A stretch of 64,000 nt of DNA from Oxynema aestuarii AP17 (GTDB lineage Bacteria; Cyanobacteriota; Cyanobacteriia; Cyanobacteriales; Laspinemataceae): NCBI RefSeq assembly GCF_012295525.1, contig NZ_CP051167.1, positions 558,001-622,000 on the forward strand, given 5' to 3'. Positions 36,761 to 45,290 of the stretch are shown piece by piece. Under the pieces are notes generated by a model. The model searched no databases. It saw only the letters and a list, made by a program, of their open reading frames with translations, and was not told where the DNA came from. The translations under genes were made by a program, and so were the position numbers. The first letter of the stretch is position 1, and every line of letters begins with the position of its first letter.

Positions 36761-36862
36761 TTGTGGATCTCCTGCCTGCGATCGATAACAGCCATAGAAT
36801 ATGTTTATCTAATCGTTCAACTGGATAGTTTAGCAAGGGCGTGCAAGTTATAAAAACCCGGG

Positions 36863-37177
36863 TTAGCGATCGAGTATCTGACAAAGACGATCTCCGATTC
36901 CGTCGGGTTCAAACGGGCGGGTTCGACCGTCCCGGTGGGTTCGCAGGCGATCGCGACAGTTCCAGAGTTCTCGCGGTTGGACTTCGCCGTCGATTTGCAA
37001 TTGGACGCGATATTGCCAATGATATTTGGCGCTGCGTTTGATGCGCACGATGCAAATTTGGCGATAGCTTCGCGACGCCAAATTTGCATCGTTGACGGTA
37101 TAGCAAGGGGCCGCAAAAACGGGAGATGGGAGGACGAATGAGAGGATAATAATCAGGATAAAAAATAGGGATTTCAC
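36863..37177 (-). CDS. Small secreted protein, conserved in cyanobacteria
   Basis: A protein of 104 residues. A clear signal peptide (MKSLFFILIIILSFVLPSPV, cleavage probably after FAA or FA) leads to a short mature part with two spaced cysteines early (PCYTVN, ICIVRIKRS) and two later (WNCRDR, LCQI), so two disulfides are possible. The motif IKRSAKYHWQYRV and the PFEPDG-like end resemble small periplasmic cyanobacterial proteins I recall only as hypothetical. It diverges from the DUF6737 gene across 140 bp of AT-rich DNA. Confidence 0.65.
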   Translation of the reverse strand: MKSLFFILIIILSFVLPSPVFAAPCYTVNDANLASRSYRQICIVRIKRSAKYHWQYRVQLQIDGEVQPRELWNCRDRLRTHRDGRTRPFEPDGIGDRLCQILDR

Positions 37178-37317
37178 GATTTTAGATTTGATTTTTTTAG
37201 ATTTAATTAGTGAGTCTTTGTTCTCAAAACAGTAATAATAGATTTAGGGTGTGAAGTGCGATCGCAAAAAACGGTATAAATTAATTTAGAGTAAGTTAAT
37301 CTAGAGGAGTTTAGGCG

Positions 37318-37563
37318 ATGTCAGAAACTAAACCGTTTAATCCTTGGAGCTATAAACCGTGGTGGTGTCAACCGTGGTCGATCGCCTTAACTGGAATTAG
37401 TTTAATTTTGGGGAGTTGGTTGCTTTTTAAATTGATTTGGGTGAGTGCGATCGTGGCGGTTCCGGTGTCGCTCTGGATGGGATTTTTTCTGTTGGTTTGG
37501 CCGAAATTAATGCAAGAGTATCATCGGGAATTAGAAACGAGTAATACCGATTTTCAAAAATAA
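37318..37563 (+). CDS. Small membrane protein, DUF6737 family
   Basis: A protein of 81 residues. The N-terminal NPWSYKPWWCQPWSI motif and two hydrophobic spans (about 22-40 and 42-60) match a cyanobacterial family of short inner-membrane proteins. GAGGAG lies eleven bases before the ATG and supports the start. Function unknown. A hairpin at 37581-37605 follows the stop. Confidence 0.75.
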   Translation: MSETKPFNPWSYKPWWCQPWSIALTGISLILGSWLLFKLIWVSAIVAVPVSLWMGFFLLVWPKLMQEYHRELETSNTDFQK

Positions 37564-37580
37564 TCAGAGAGATCGAGGTT

Positions 37581-37605
37581 AGGGACACGGCAATGCCGTG
37601 TCCTT
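37581..37605 (+). terminator. Hairpin after the DUF6737 gene
   Basis: Stem of nine Watson-Crick pairs (GGACACGGC and GCCGTGTCC) plus two weaker outer pairs, three-base loop, 17 bp after the stop codon. No U-run. Confidence 0.55.
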
Positions 37606-37685
37606 ACAAGCAATCCATCTCCATCAAGATTTTAGAAAAATGGTATAAGGGGGAGGCGATCGAGTAATAACTGTGAAGGAGAGAG

Positions 37686-37702
37686 GCGGGCAAGATGCCC
37701 GC
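37686..37702. repeat. Small palindrome GCGGGC-AAGAT-GCCCGC
   Basis: It lies between the convergent DUF6737 and egtD genes, 37 bp past the egtD stop as read on the minus strand. A member of the recurrent palindrome group. Confidence 0.6.
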
Positions 37703-37738
37703 ACCACAGGGATTGCTAAGTAGATGGCTGAGGTTGAC

Positions 37739-38803
37739 TTAGGTTGACTGATGTTGGCACAATAACAAGCCAAACCAGCCATTTTCATCAGTCCAGGATT
37801 GAACGGGGGCAAGTTGTTTCTGTTGTAAATAACTTTGCATCTGTTCGATGTCAAACTTGCGCGAAATTTCGGTTAAAATGCTTTCTCCAGCTTCAAAATT
37901 AACCGTTAAATCGAGACCGCGCAGGCGAACGGCGTGGGATCGCAGGCAGTGCAAATGCATTTCGATGCGCCGTTCTTCTTCATTATAAAAAGCACGATGC
38001 TCGAAAAATTCGGGATTAAAATTGCCGTCAAAGCGCCAATTCAAATGGCGTAACATATTGAGATTAAAGGCAGCCGTCACCCCTTGGGCGTCGTTGTAGG
38101 CGGGTTCTAAAATTGCTTTAGATTTGTGCAAATCCATGCCTAATAAAAAATAATCTTCCGGTTGCATGGCTTCGACAATTTGGGAGAAGAAGATATCGCA
38201 TTCTTCGGGGTTTAAATTGCCCAAACTGCTGCCTAAAAAACAAATCGTGCGAGAGGGGAGATAGGTGGGTAGTTGTTCTAAAGCGAGTTCGTAGGTACTG
38301 ACTAAACCGTGAACTTGGAGGGACGGATAATCGACGAGGAGTTCGCGGGCGCTACTTTCTAAAATGCCGCCACTGACATCGACGGGGACGTAGTGAAGGG
38401 GGGAGTCAGAATCGTGATAGGCGTCTAAGAGGATGCGGGTTTTGGTCGAACTGCCGCTACCGAGTTCGACAATTTCGCAATTTCCGGTTAATTTCGCGAT
38501 TTCCGGGGCATATTGGCGTAAAATCGCGGCTTCGGTACGGGTGGGGTAGTATTCGGGCAGGTCGCAAATTTGCTCGAACAGTTGGGAACCGCGATCGTCG
38601 TAAAAGTATTTAGGGGGTAGGGTTTTGGGAGTTTGGGTCAACCCGGCGACGACATCGGCGGCGTTGGCGATTTCCGTCGCCGAGGTTCCGGAAGGGTCGA
38701 TCAAGCGTTCGAGGCGCAGGCGATTTTCGAGGAGGGACGATCGCGCGATCGCCTCTGCATCGGCGGCGAGAGAAGTGGAGTCAGAGGATTGGGGAAAAGT
38801 CAT
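37739..38803 (-). CDS. egtD: L-histidine N-alpha-methyltransferase
   Basis: A protein of 354 residues. EgtD trimethylates the alpha-amino group of histidine with S-adenosylmethionine to give hercynine, the first dedicated step of ergothioneine synthesis. Family signatures: PPKYFYDDRGSQLFEQICDL, YYPTRTEAAIL, the SAM-binding IVELGSGSSTKTR, the PVDVSGGIL segment and FLGSSLGNL. The length matches the family. The ATG at 38803 is preferred to an upstream TTG at 38833. It is the last gene of a minus-strand group in the order egtC, egtB, egtD, with about 125 bp after egtB. Confidence 0.9.
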   Translation of the reverse strand: MTFPQSSDSTSLAADAEAIARSSLLENRLRLERLIDPSGTSATEIANAADVVAGLTQTPKTLPPKYFYDDRGSQLFEQICDLPEYYPTRTEAAILRQYAPEIAKLTGNCEIVELGSGSSTKTRILLDAYHDSDSPLHYVPVDVSGGILESSARELLVDYPSLQVHGLVSTYELALEQLPTYLPSRTICFLGSSLGNLNPEECDIFFSQIVEAMQPEDYFLLGMDLHKSKAILEPAYNDAQGVTAAFNLNMLRHLNWRFDGNFNPEFFEHRAFYNEEERRIEMHLHCLRSHAVRLRGLDLTVNFEAGESILTEISRKFDIEQMQSYLQQKQLAPVQSWTDENGWFGLLLCQHQST

Positions 38804-38928
38804 AAAGTTTGAGTGGAGGCACGTACAGGGCAACTCAGTGTAATTGAGTTTAAATGGATTGCCGTTGGTATTGTCCCATCTGATGGGAAGGCGATCGCAT
38901 CTTTTTTCTGAGGACAGAAATCAGCAGG

Positions 38929-40203
38929 TTACAGGCTACGGGCGCAGCGAAATCCGGCGAAAATTTGGCGAATCCAGGGATGATACCAGTTGCGGAAACT
39001 GCAGCGCATCGCCCAGGGACGGGTGACGAAACTACCGCCGCGCAATACCCGATGTTCGCCGTCGAAGTAGGTTTGCGAATAGCCGCGATAGGGGAAAGCA
39101 CTAAAACCGGGATAGCGGTCGAAGGTGGAGGCGGTCCATTCCCAGACGTTCCCCAGCATGTCGTAACAACCGTAGGGGCTGGCGCCTTGGGGATAGGCAT
39201 CGACGGGAGTGGTGTGGGGGTGGGCGTTATCGTGATTGCAGTGGGTGGCGGTGGGGAAGCGGTCGCCCCAGGGATAAAGCTGTTGGATCTCGCCGTCGGG
39301 GTTCCAACTGGCGGCTTTTTCCCATTCGGATTCGGTGGGGAGGCGTTTTCCGGCGAAACGGGCGTAGGCTTCGGCTTCGTAGTAGCTGACGCCGCAGACG
39401 GGGTGGGTGTCGAAGGTACGATCGCCCGTCCAGTATAGGGGGCGATCGATCTGATGGGTTCGAACCCAGTTCCAGCCTTCGGGAGACCAGTAAGCGGGGG
39501 TTTGATAGCCTCGGGCGTCGATAAATTGGCGGTATTGGGCGCAGGTGACCGGGTAGCGGTCGATCGCGTAGGTGGGGAGAGAGTATAAATGGCTCGATCG
39601 CTCGTTATCTAAGGCATCCGGGCGATCGTTCCCCTGCCAGAAGTCGCCGCCGGGGATTTCAATGTCGTCGGATTCGGATCGGTCGGCGACGGGGGAAGCG
39701 GGGGAATCGGCGGTAGGTTGCCACGGTCCGCGTTGCAGGTTGAGCAAAAAGCCGATGGTTTCGGTATGTTGGCTTTCGTGTTGAAGGATAAACCGCCAGA
39801 GTCGTTCTTGTTCTGAGATCGGGGCCATCTCTAAATAAGAGAAGGTGCGATCGCGTACTTCGTCGAGATAGGCGACAATTTCGGGAAATTCGGGTAAATT
39901 CACCCGTTCGCTTTTCGGTAAGCCGTCGGCGGCGAGCAGTTTGTGATATTGCGGGCGCAAGGGCGCCATCCCGGCACAATGTTGGAGCAGCCAGAGGGCT
40001 TCGGTATAAGCAATATGGCCGAGATGCCAACCGACGGGGCTAAAATCCGGGTGAACTTGATGGCGGAAGGTGGAATCGTCGATCGCCTCAAAGAGTTCGA
40101 GGGTGCCTTGGCGACAGCGAATGAAGCCATCGCGCAGGTTTTCGGCGATCGCCCGGTCAGCATTGGAGGGGGTAAACGTGGAGGTCGAGGTCTGCGGTAA
40201 CAC
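38929..40203 (-). CDS. egtB: Hercynine oxygenase EgtB (DinB plus sulfatase-modifying-like)
   Basis: A protein of 424 residues. EgtB is a non-heme iron enzyme that joins hercynine to a thiol donor as a sulfoxide. The N-terminal DinB-like half supplies the iron ligands: a His in GWHLGHIAYTE, and HxxxHxE-like HESQHTE. The C-terminal half (about 175-424) is the formylglycine-enzyme/SUMF1 fold, with DRYPVTCAQYRQF, RLPTESEWEKAA, GNVWEWT and RGGSFVTRP. The start is GTG at 40203, inside the end of egtC (47-bp overlap), which suggests translational coupling. Whether the thiol donor is gamma-glutamylcysteine or cysteine is open; the egtC next to it favours gamma-glutamylcysteine. Confidence 0.9.
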   Translation of the reverse strand: MLPQTSTSTFTPSNADRAIAENLRDGFIRCRQGTLELFEAIDDSTFRHQVHPDFSPVGWHLGHIAYTEALWLLQHCAGMAPLRPQYHKLLAADGLPKSERVNLPEFPEIVAYLDEVRDRTFSYLEMAPISEQERLWRFILQHESQHTETIGFLLNLQRGPWQPTADSPASPVADRSESDDIEIPGGDFWQGNDRPDALDNERSSHLYSLPTYAIDRYPVTCAQYRQFIDARGYQTPAYWSPEGWNWVRTHQIDRPLYWTGDRTFDTHPVCGVSYYEAEAYARFAGKRLPTESEWEKAASWNPDGEIQQLYPWGDRFPTATHCNHDNAHPHTTPVDAYPQGASPYGCYDMLGNVWEWTASTFDRYPGFSAFPYRGYSQTYFDGEHRVLRGGSFVTRPWAMRCSFRNWYHPWIRQIFAGFRCARSL

Positions 40204-40948
40204 GAATCAGGCTATTTTCTGGACAACGGTTCCAGTGTCCTGCGAATAAGGGTTCGGATGCAATCATCACCGCGTCGGGAAAGCGGCGATCGTCCCGTAA
40301 CCAGTACAGGGAGGGCGCTGTAGTGGTGGTAGCAAATCGGGAGGCGACCATTTCCCGTCCGTTACTGACGATGAGATTGGCGGAAAGGGAGATGTTATCC
40401 GGTCGGGCAAGTTTGGCGAGGGTGGTGACGGTCTCGTATAAAGCTTTTTCGAGATCGTCGTCGGTTTCGAGCAGTTCTTCGAGAAAAAGGGCAAAAATAT
40501 GCTCGGAGTCGGTGGTTCCGTGAATTTTGAGATAGATTTCCTCGCAGAGGCGATCGCGGATTGGTTTATATAAGGTGTGGCGAAAGTTTTTGATAAAGCC
40601 GTTGTGGACGAACAGGCAGTCGCGATCGCCGAAAGGCTGACAGTTACTCAGATCGAGCGCTTGTCCCGGGGTGGCGCTGCGGACGTATCCCAATAGCGAA
40701 CCGGACTCGATATAGCGGCTGAGTTGCGGGAGGTTGATATCGTTCCAGATCGGCAAAATATGTTTGTAGGTAAACGGATCGGTTTGGCGTCGGGGGTGAT
40801 ACCATCCAATCCCGAACCCGTCGGCGTTGACGACGCCAGAGGTCATCTCGCGGGGTTCGTAGCTTTGAACGACGAGAGAATGTTCCGGTTCGTACAGGAG
40901 GCGATCGAGTTGGATTGGCGATCCGAGATAACCTAACAAACGACACAT
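40157..40948 (-). CDS. egtC: Class II glutamine amidotransferase-like hydrolase EgtC
   Basis: A protein of 263 residues. It starts MCRLLGYLG, so Cys-2 becomes the N-terminal nucleophile after removal of Met. EgtC removes the gamma-glutamyl group from gamma-glutamyl-hercynylcysteine sulfoxide. Further Ntn-type features: DGFGIGWYHPRR, GYVRSATPG, NCQPF, VHNGFIKNF and GTTDSEHIF. Its 3' end overlaps egtB. It is the first gene of the cluster, so the promoter is expected around 40950-41070, shared with the divergent phosphatase gene. No egtA (glutamate-cysteine ligase) or egtE (C-S lyase) is in the window. Confidence 0.88.
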   Translation of the reverse strand: MCRLLGYLGSPIQLDRLLYEPEHSLVVQSYEPREMTSGVVNADGFGIGWYHPRRQTDPFTYKHILPIWNDINLPQLSRYIESGSLLGYVRSATPGQALDLSNCQPFGDRDCLFVHNGFIKNFRHTLYKPIRDRLCEEIYLKIHGTTDSEHIFALFLEELLETDDDLEKALYETVTTLAKLARPDNISLSANLIVSNGREMVASRFATTTTAPSLYWLRDDRRFPDAVMIASEPLFAGHWNRCPENSLIRVTADLDLHVYPLQC

Positions 40949-41079
40949 AAGGATTTTAGATGATGAGATCTGGGGTGGCGGCGATCGGTAAAAATCTAAA
41001 TTATTTTAGCAAAGTTATCCAATTTTCCAATAAGATCTCCTATGCAATGACCTTAACTGTAACCAAAACTGCCTAAAAC

Positions 41080-41757
41080 ATGAAATACATTGTCCTCTTT
41101 ATCGGAGTAGGTTTATTTTTTACCACTTTGGCCGTTTCCCTCCAAGGATGGGGGTGGTTATTTTTATGGCCCGCAGTCAGTTTTTGGTTGGTCGCGGCAG
41201 CTTATGCGGGGTTGGGTTATCGGGTATTTGGCAAACAGGATAATGGACGCTTGGCAATTTGGGCATTGATGTTAATGTTGCCTTATTTGCTCGTTCGCTG
41301 GGGAATTTGGCATCTAGAACATCGGATTTTAAAAGAAGATTGTTATAACGAAGTAGCTCCGGGAATTTTTTTAGGACGGCGGGCGTTTGCGAGAGAATTA
41401 CCGCAAGATATTAATTTAATTGTGGATTTAACGGCTGAATTTCCGGTTTTGAAAGAAGTAATTGAGGGAAAATCTTATGTATGTTTGCCCACGTTAGATG
41501 CATCCGTTCCCAGTGAAGCGGAGTTTCAGAAGTTAGTGGAACAGTTAGTAGATTGGGAAGGAAATATCTACTTACATTGCGCGATCGGTCACGGGCGATC
41601 GGCTACGGTTGCGGGCGCCTTATTAATTGCCCGAGGATTGGCAGATAATGCCCGAGAAGCAGAAGAAATGTTGAAAACTGCCCGACCTTGGGTGAATTTA
41701 AGCCAATCTCAAAAAGGTTTACTACAACAGTTTAAACCCGTGCAATCCGTACAATAA
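41080..41757 (+). CDS. Membrane-anchored dual-specificity-type phosphatase
   Basis: A protein of 225 residues. Residues 1-85 hold about three hydrophobic spans (MKYIVLFIGVGLFFTTLAVS, WLFLWPAVSFWLVAAAYAGL, and a region ending YLLVRWGIW). Residues 90-220 form a cysteine phosphatase domain with the signature HCAIGHGRSA (C-x5-R-S) and an upstream general-acid loop around LDASVPSEAEF. It probably acts on phosphorylated protein or another phosphomonoester at the inner face of the membrane; the substrate is unknown. It diverges from egtC across 131 bp. Confidence 0.8.
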   Translation: MKYIVLFIGVGLFFTTLAVSLQGWGWLFLWPAVSFWLVAAAYAGLGYRVFGKQDNGRLAIWALMLMLPYLLVRWGIWHLEHRILKEDCYNEVAPGIFLGRRAFARELPQDINLIVDLTAEFPVLKEVIEGKSYVCLPTLDASVPSEAEFQKLVEQLVDWEGNIYLHCAIGHGRSATVAGALLIARGLADNAREAEEMLKTARPWVNLSQSQKGLLQQFKPVQSVQ

Positions 41758-41914
41758 AAATTGTTGGCAAAGTTATTCTTAAAAGGGCGATCGCCCCTCC
41801 TGTCATTCTTGTTTTTACGGGGATGACAGCTTAAAACAGCGAGTGAATTGAGCTGATAACATTTGTCGAGAATTATAATTTTCAATGATTTTCGTCGATC
41901 GGATAAGCTGTTAG

Positions 41915-42082
41915 ACCTTTAAACTGTATGAGTCCGAGCGGATATCCAATCCAAACGCCAATAGAACGCATTCATTCCGAGCGCTGCGGGTTACGGGAGA
42001 TCCGCACGATGTCGTTACCGTGCGAGAGATCGTAGCGGATCCCGAAGTCGAGGAAAATAAAGAGCTTGAGGAGGACCGGTAA
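41915..42082 (+). pseudogene. Possible coding remnant, acidic C-terminus
   Basis: A 55-codon open stretch after a TAG has coding-like codon use and reads ...RALRVTGDPHDVV, then REIVADPEVEENKELEEDR, before TAA. No ATG, GTG or TTG start is seen at its 5' end, so it may be the tail of a decayed gene. I do not recognise it. Confidence 0.25.
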
Positions 42083-42183
42083 TGCTCGGACGCGATCGCC
42101 TCCAACGACTGGAGGTTAGCCCTTTATCTGTTCGAGAGGAGCGATCGCCAGAGCCGAACTATCATCAACTCAATTTGTTCTGA
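42082..42183 (+). CDS. Possible 33-residue small protein overlapping by TAATG
   Basis: The ATG overlaps the stop of the preceding frame (TAATG), an arrangement typical of translational coupling. The product MLGRDRLQRLEVSPLSVREE and so on is basic to mixed and has no recognised motif. Kept only because of the overlap; it may be noise. Confidence 0.2.
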   Translation: MLGRDRLQRLEVSPLSVREERSPEPNYHQLNLF

Positions 42184-42397
42184 AAAAAGATTATTCTGAA
42201 CCTTATCAACAAACCTTATTTTTGTCAGCGATCGCGATCGCACGAACGAGAGCAAACGATCGCCCGATCTCAGAGATCGCGATCGCCTCCCAAGCGGTAT
42301 CGTATCACAATTTCCGTTCGGTTTGAATCACCGAAACCGTTGAGAAATCATGACATGATAGGACTGTGAAACTTTACCTAAAAGTCCGACAAGAATT

Positions 42398-42622
42398 ATG
42401 TACTTTTCAATCCAACTCCTACCCCATGCCATTTCCGAGATGATCGCCCAAATCGGTTGCACCCGACAAGTCACCTTAGCCGATCGCTACGGCTTGATGG
42501 CGGCAATTTTTTACTTAGACCATCTCAGCGAAGACGAGAGATTTTCGATCGATCGCCTGCTCAGATCGATTTGTAGGGGCAGAATCCAAATCGTCGATGA
42601 AATTTCAGCCCTTCTGCATTAA
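42398..42622 (+). CDS. Small conserved cyanobacterial protein (family also at 55.8 kb)
   Basis: A protein of 74 residues. Pattern: a helical N-part with HAISEMIAQI, then RYGLMAAIFYLDHLSEDER, then IDRLLRSICRGRIQIVDE. The same pattern is visible in the 66-residue protein at 55783-55983 (ISEIF, RWGLMSALL, LSREEM, INRLIHAVRRGWLRVVD), so the two are paralogues. There are no cysteine pairs or membrane spans. The basic helix near the C-terminus could bind nucleic acid or a partner; this is speculative. It stands alone between long intergenic regions. Confidence 0.65.
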   Translation: MYFSIQLLPHAISEMIAQIGCTRQVTLADRYGLMAAIFYLDHLSEDERFSIDRLLRSICRGRIQIVDEISALLH

Positions 42623-42718
42623 AACCGCCCCTTTTCACGGCAAGATCGGCGATCGCCCCTTCTCAAAAACCCCATTTAAAAATTTCTTAACTTGTATCTT
42701 TCAAGGTGAAAACCCCTT

Positions 42719-43756
42719 TTAAAGAACTGCCGATTCTAATAGAGCGATCGTCCCCTGACGGGCGTCAATTTCTACCTCAATTCCGAGGGGTAAAGTAAAT
42801 TTCTCCGGGATATGACCGATCGCCGAACCGTACCAGGCGGGAACTCCTAACGGTCGAATCAAATCCGATAAAACTTGCGGTAGAGTCAACGAGGGATCGT
42901 CCCCTTCTCCTGCAGTACAATTACTGCATTGACCGAAAATAAACCCGCTAATTCTATCTAAAATTCCCGCTAATTTCAGTTGGGTTAACATCCGGTCTAC
43001 CCGATAGATATCTTCGCCAATTTCTTCGACAAATAAAATCGTGTTGTCCCACGAGGGTAAATAGATCGAACCGACCATCGCGGCGAGGACCGATAAATTA
43101 CCGCCGACGAGGCGACCGCGTGCTTTTCCCGGGGCGATCGTCTGGATCGAAAACCCGGGAGGATTGCGGAACATAGTGGGTCGGGCTTCAAATAAAAGCT
43201 GGCGGACGTAGCCAACGGAAAACTCATTCCAGGTCGAGGTTCCCACCGGACCGTGAAATGTGGGCAATCCCGCCTGACTGTATAAAGCGAGCAGAAGTGA
43301 GGTAGTATCGCTATATCCCATAAAAATCTTGGGATGCGATCGCACTAAGTCGTAATCGAGTAAAGGTAAAATCCGGTTGCCACCCCAACCGCCGCGAACG
43401 GTCAAAATTGCCTTGACTTCGGGATCGGCAAACATGGCGTTGACATCGGCGGCCCGATCGCGATCGCGTCCCGCCAAGTAGCCGTATCGGTCGAGGGCGT
43501 GAGCCCCAAACTTGACCTTGAGCCCCAATTGGGCCAACGCTTGGCGGCTATAGTCGAGATCTTCGCGTTCGATGGGACTCGATGGGTTAATTAACCCGAC
43601 CGTATCGCCGACCTTGAGGCGTGGGGGTTTCTGATAGGGGGTCGCCGAGGGGCGATCGCCCGCGAACGCGCTCAATTGGGACCCCAATTGGGTCAACAGC
43701 CAACTCGCCGCCCCCCATTGCAAAAACTGCCGTCGCTTGAAAGCATTCGGATTCAT
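42719..43756 (-). CDS. LD-carboxypeptidase, peptidase family S66, Tat-exported
   Basis: A protein of 345 residues. S66 peptidases remove the terminal D-Ala from the murein tetrapeptide during recycling. The triad is visible: Ser in GYSDTTSLLLAL, Glu in FVEEIGED and His in IGHIPEKF. The N-terminus (FKRRQFLQWGAASWLL) has a twin-arginine motif followed by a hydrophobic stretch, so the protein probably reaches the periplasm through Tat, unlike the cytosolic LdcA of Escherichia coli. The length fits the family. It diverges from the XRE regulator across about 190 bp. Confidence 0.85.
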   Translation of the reverse strand: MNPNAFKRRQFLQWGAASWLLTQLGSQLSAFAGDRPSATPYQKPPRLKVGDTVGLINPSSPIEREDLDYSRQALAQLGLKVKFGAHALDRYGYLAGRDRDRAADVNAMFADPEVKAILTVRGGWGGNRILPLLDYDLVRSHPKIFMGYSDTTSLLLALYSQAGLPTFHGPVGTSTWNEFSVGYVRQLLFEARPTMFRNPPGFSIQTIAPGKARGRLVGGNLSVLAAMVGSIYLPSWDNTILFVEEIGEDIYRVDRMLTQLKLAGILDRISGFIFGQCSNCTAGEGDDPSLTLPQVLSDLIRPLGVPAWYGSAIGHIPEKFTLPLGIEVEIDARQGTIALLESAVL

Positions 43757-43943
43757 GGATTCCCCTTACATTTGGGTTGGGTTAGACGCCCGGGTGAGGT
43801 TCCGGTATTGGTAATAGTTACGTTCTTATTTTCTCTATTTTTGGAAGTGGCGATCGCTTCGACCCTTGTCAATCCCTCCGTTTGTGATTATCCTGTTTTA
43901 GGATTTAAAATTTCGAGCGCCAAATGAGGAGAATTGACCGAGA

Positions 43944-44210
43944 GTGAGCAAGTCTGTTTTTACAGAAAAATATGTAAAATTTCGTCGTTTGTTAGTCGAA
44001 GTTCGTCAAGCCCATCAACTCACTCAGGTTCAGGTGGCCGAACGCTTGCAAAAACCTCAATCTTTCGTATCTAAGTACGAACGAGGAGAACGACGTTTAG
44101 ATGTAGTCGAATTTTTGGAAGTCGCCCGGGCTTTAGGGGTCGATCCTTCCGATTTTTTGGAACAGTTAGAATATAGTGGGGCAGAGATGGCCGCCGATCG
44201 CGATCGTTAA
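43944..44210 (+). CDS. XRE-family helix-turn-helix regulator
   Basis: A protein of 88 residues and a single Cro/C1-type HTH domain: RLLVEVRQAHQLTQVQVAER, then QKPQSFVSKYERGERRL, then VDPSDFLEQL. It starts at GTG (43944) with AGGAGA upstream. Small stand-alone XRE proteins often control neighbouring genes; here the candidates are its own promoter and the membrane protein downstream. No toxin gene is recognisable next to it. Confidence 0.82.
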   Translation: MSKSVFTEKYVKFRRLLVEVRQAHQLTQVQVAERLQKPQSFVSKYERGERRLDVVEFLEVARALGVDPSDFLEQLEYSGAEMAADRDR

Positions 44211-44269
44211 ACTCTCGTTAAACTGATGAGGCGAATCGCATTCTTTTTCATTCTCTTTCTCCCGAACAG

Positions 44270-44295
44270 TAGGGGCGAAAAATTTCTCGCCCCTA
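44270..44295 (+). terminator. Hairpin after the XRE gene
   Basis: TAGGGGCGA and TCGCCCCTA form a nine-bp stem with an eight-base loop, 60 bp after the stop codon. It resembles a dispersed cyanobacterial palindrome as well as a terminator. Confidence 0.5.
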
Positions 44296-44323
44296 GGGAC
44301 AGCAAAGGGAGGGAGATTTTTAC

Positions 44324-45268
44324 TTGGGGTGGCCGCAGCTTCTGGCCGATTGGGTTCGACAGTTTGGCCGGGACTTGCCCCCCTTCATTTCCAATTTGAC
44401 GATCGCTTTTATGTGGAAAAATATCAAAAAGTTTTTTTCGCGGTGGGTTCTCAAAGAATCCTACTCGATTTTGTTTTTAATTCTATTCTTAGCCATTTTA
44501 CTATCTTCTGCCTGTATTAACGGCTACTGGATCGAACCGAATATTTGCGATTTGTGGCTCAAAGATTTTTTAATTAATCTAGTGGCGGAAGTCCTCGGCA
44601 TTTTATTGGTGGTGTTTTCGATTACGCGTACGGTTCAACAAAATCGCGAACGCGAAAAAAAGAAGTTTCGAGAAATTGCATTTCGTCAGCTTCGCTTTGT
44701 TTTACGAAAACAAGTCTCTTTATTATTTGAAATGTATAAGGCGTCTTGTCGGGAACGACCGGAAACCGATTATGAAAGTTTGCCGGATTTATTCACCGAT
44801 CGCTATTACGAAGATGTCCAAAATCTCGACTTATTTAAAATGTCTCCGGTTCTGACACCCCAGGGCAAAAAAATGGATTGGTTGGACTATCTTTCTTACG
44901 AATGTTCTAATTTGAGAAATGCGTTGGGGCGAGTGGTCGATCGCTATTCGTTTAATTTAGATTCTAACGTCGTCGATGCCCTCGAAGAAGTTTCCGATGC
45001 GGCGTTTATTCGCTTTATTTCTTCGGTGTGGGAAGCGAAAAAGCTCAACGGCATTAATTCCCGGGGGGATTTACTGTCGGAGTGCGATCGCCTCTTGCGG
45101 GAATATACGGCGTCTTTGCTCAAACTGATCGCCCTTTATAACGATAGCGTCCCTGGCGATCGCCAAATCGTCCTCGATCGCTCTCAATGGGACGATTGGT
45201 GGAACCACAACGGCAGACCGCAAATCGGCGACAGTCGCATCAAAGTCGATGGCAAACCCTGTTTTTAA
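44324..45268 (+). CDS. Membrane protein of unknown function
   Basis: A protein of 314 residues from a TTG at 44324 that has a strong purine-rich site (AGGGAGGGAG) nine bases upstream. A later ATG at 44411 is the alternative and would remove 29 residues. Two hydrophobic spans (SILFLILFLAILLSSACI, and FLINLVAEVLGILLVVFSI) are followed by a charged helix (TRTVQQNREREKKKFREIAF) and a long cytosolic helical part. I do not recognise the family. It lies about 110 bp after the XRE gene, beyond a hairpin. Confidence 0.6.
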   Translation: MGWPQLLADWVRQFGRDLPPFISNLTIAFMWKNIKKFFSRWVLKESYSILFLILFLAILLSSACINGYWIEPNICDLWLKDFLINLVAEVLGILLVVFSITRTVQQNREREKKKFREIAFRQLRFVLRKQVSLLFEMYKASCRERPETDYESLPDLFTDRYYEDVQNLDLFKMSPVLTPQGKKMDWLDYLSYECSNLRNALGRVVDRYSFNLDSNVVDALEEVSDAAFIRFISSVWEAKKLNGINSRGDLLSECDRLLREYTASLLKLIALYNDSVPGDRQIVLDRSQWDDWWNHNGRPQIGDSRIKVDGKPCF

Positions 45269-45290
45269 CCCCGTCCTCACTCCAGACGCA

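Larger units (their letters stand above)
41758..42397. other. Intergenic region with two overlapping tiny frames
   Basis: A 640-bp region rich in HIP1 sites. The only coding-like structure is the pair of tiny frames at 41915-42183, listed separately. The rest shows nothing I can name. Confidence 0.4.

Noticed and set aside
38929..40203. Annotation of egtB as an ovothiol synthase (OvoA)
   Set aside because: OvoA has a fused C-terminal methyltransferase that is missing here, and separate egtD and egtC genes flank it.
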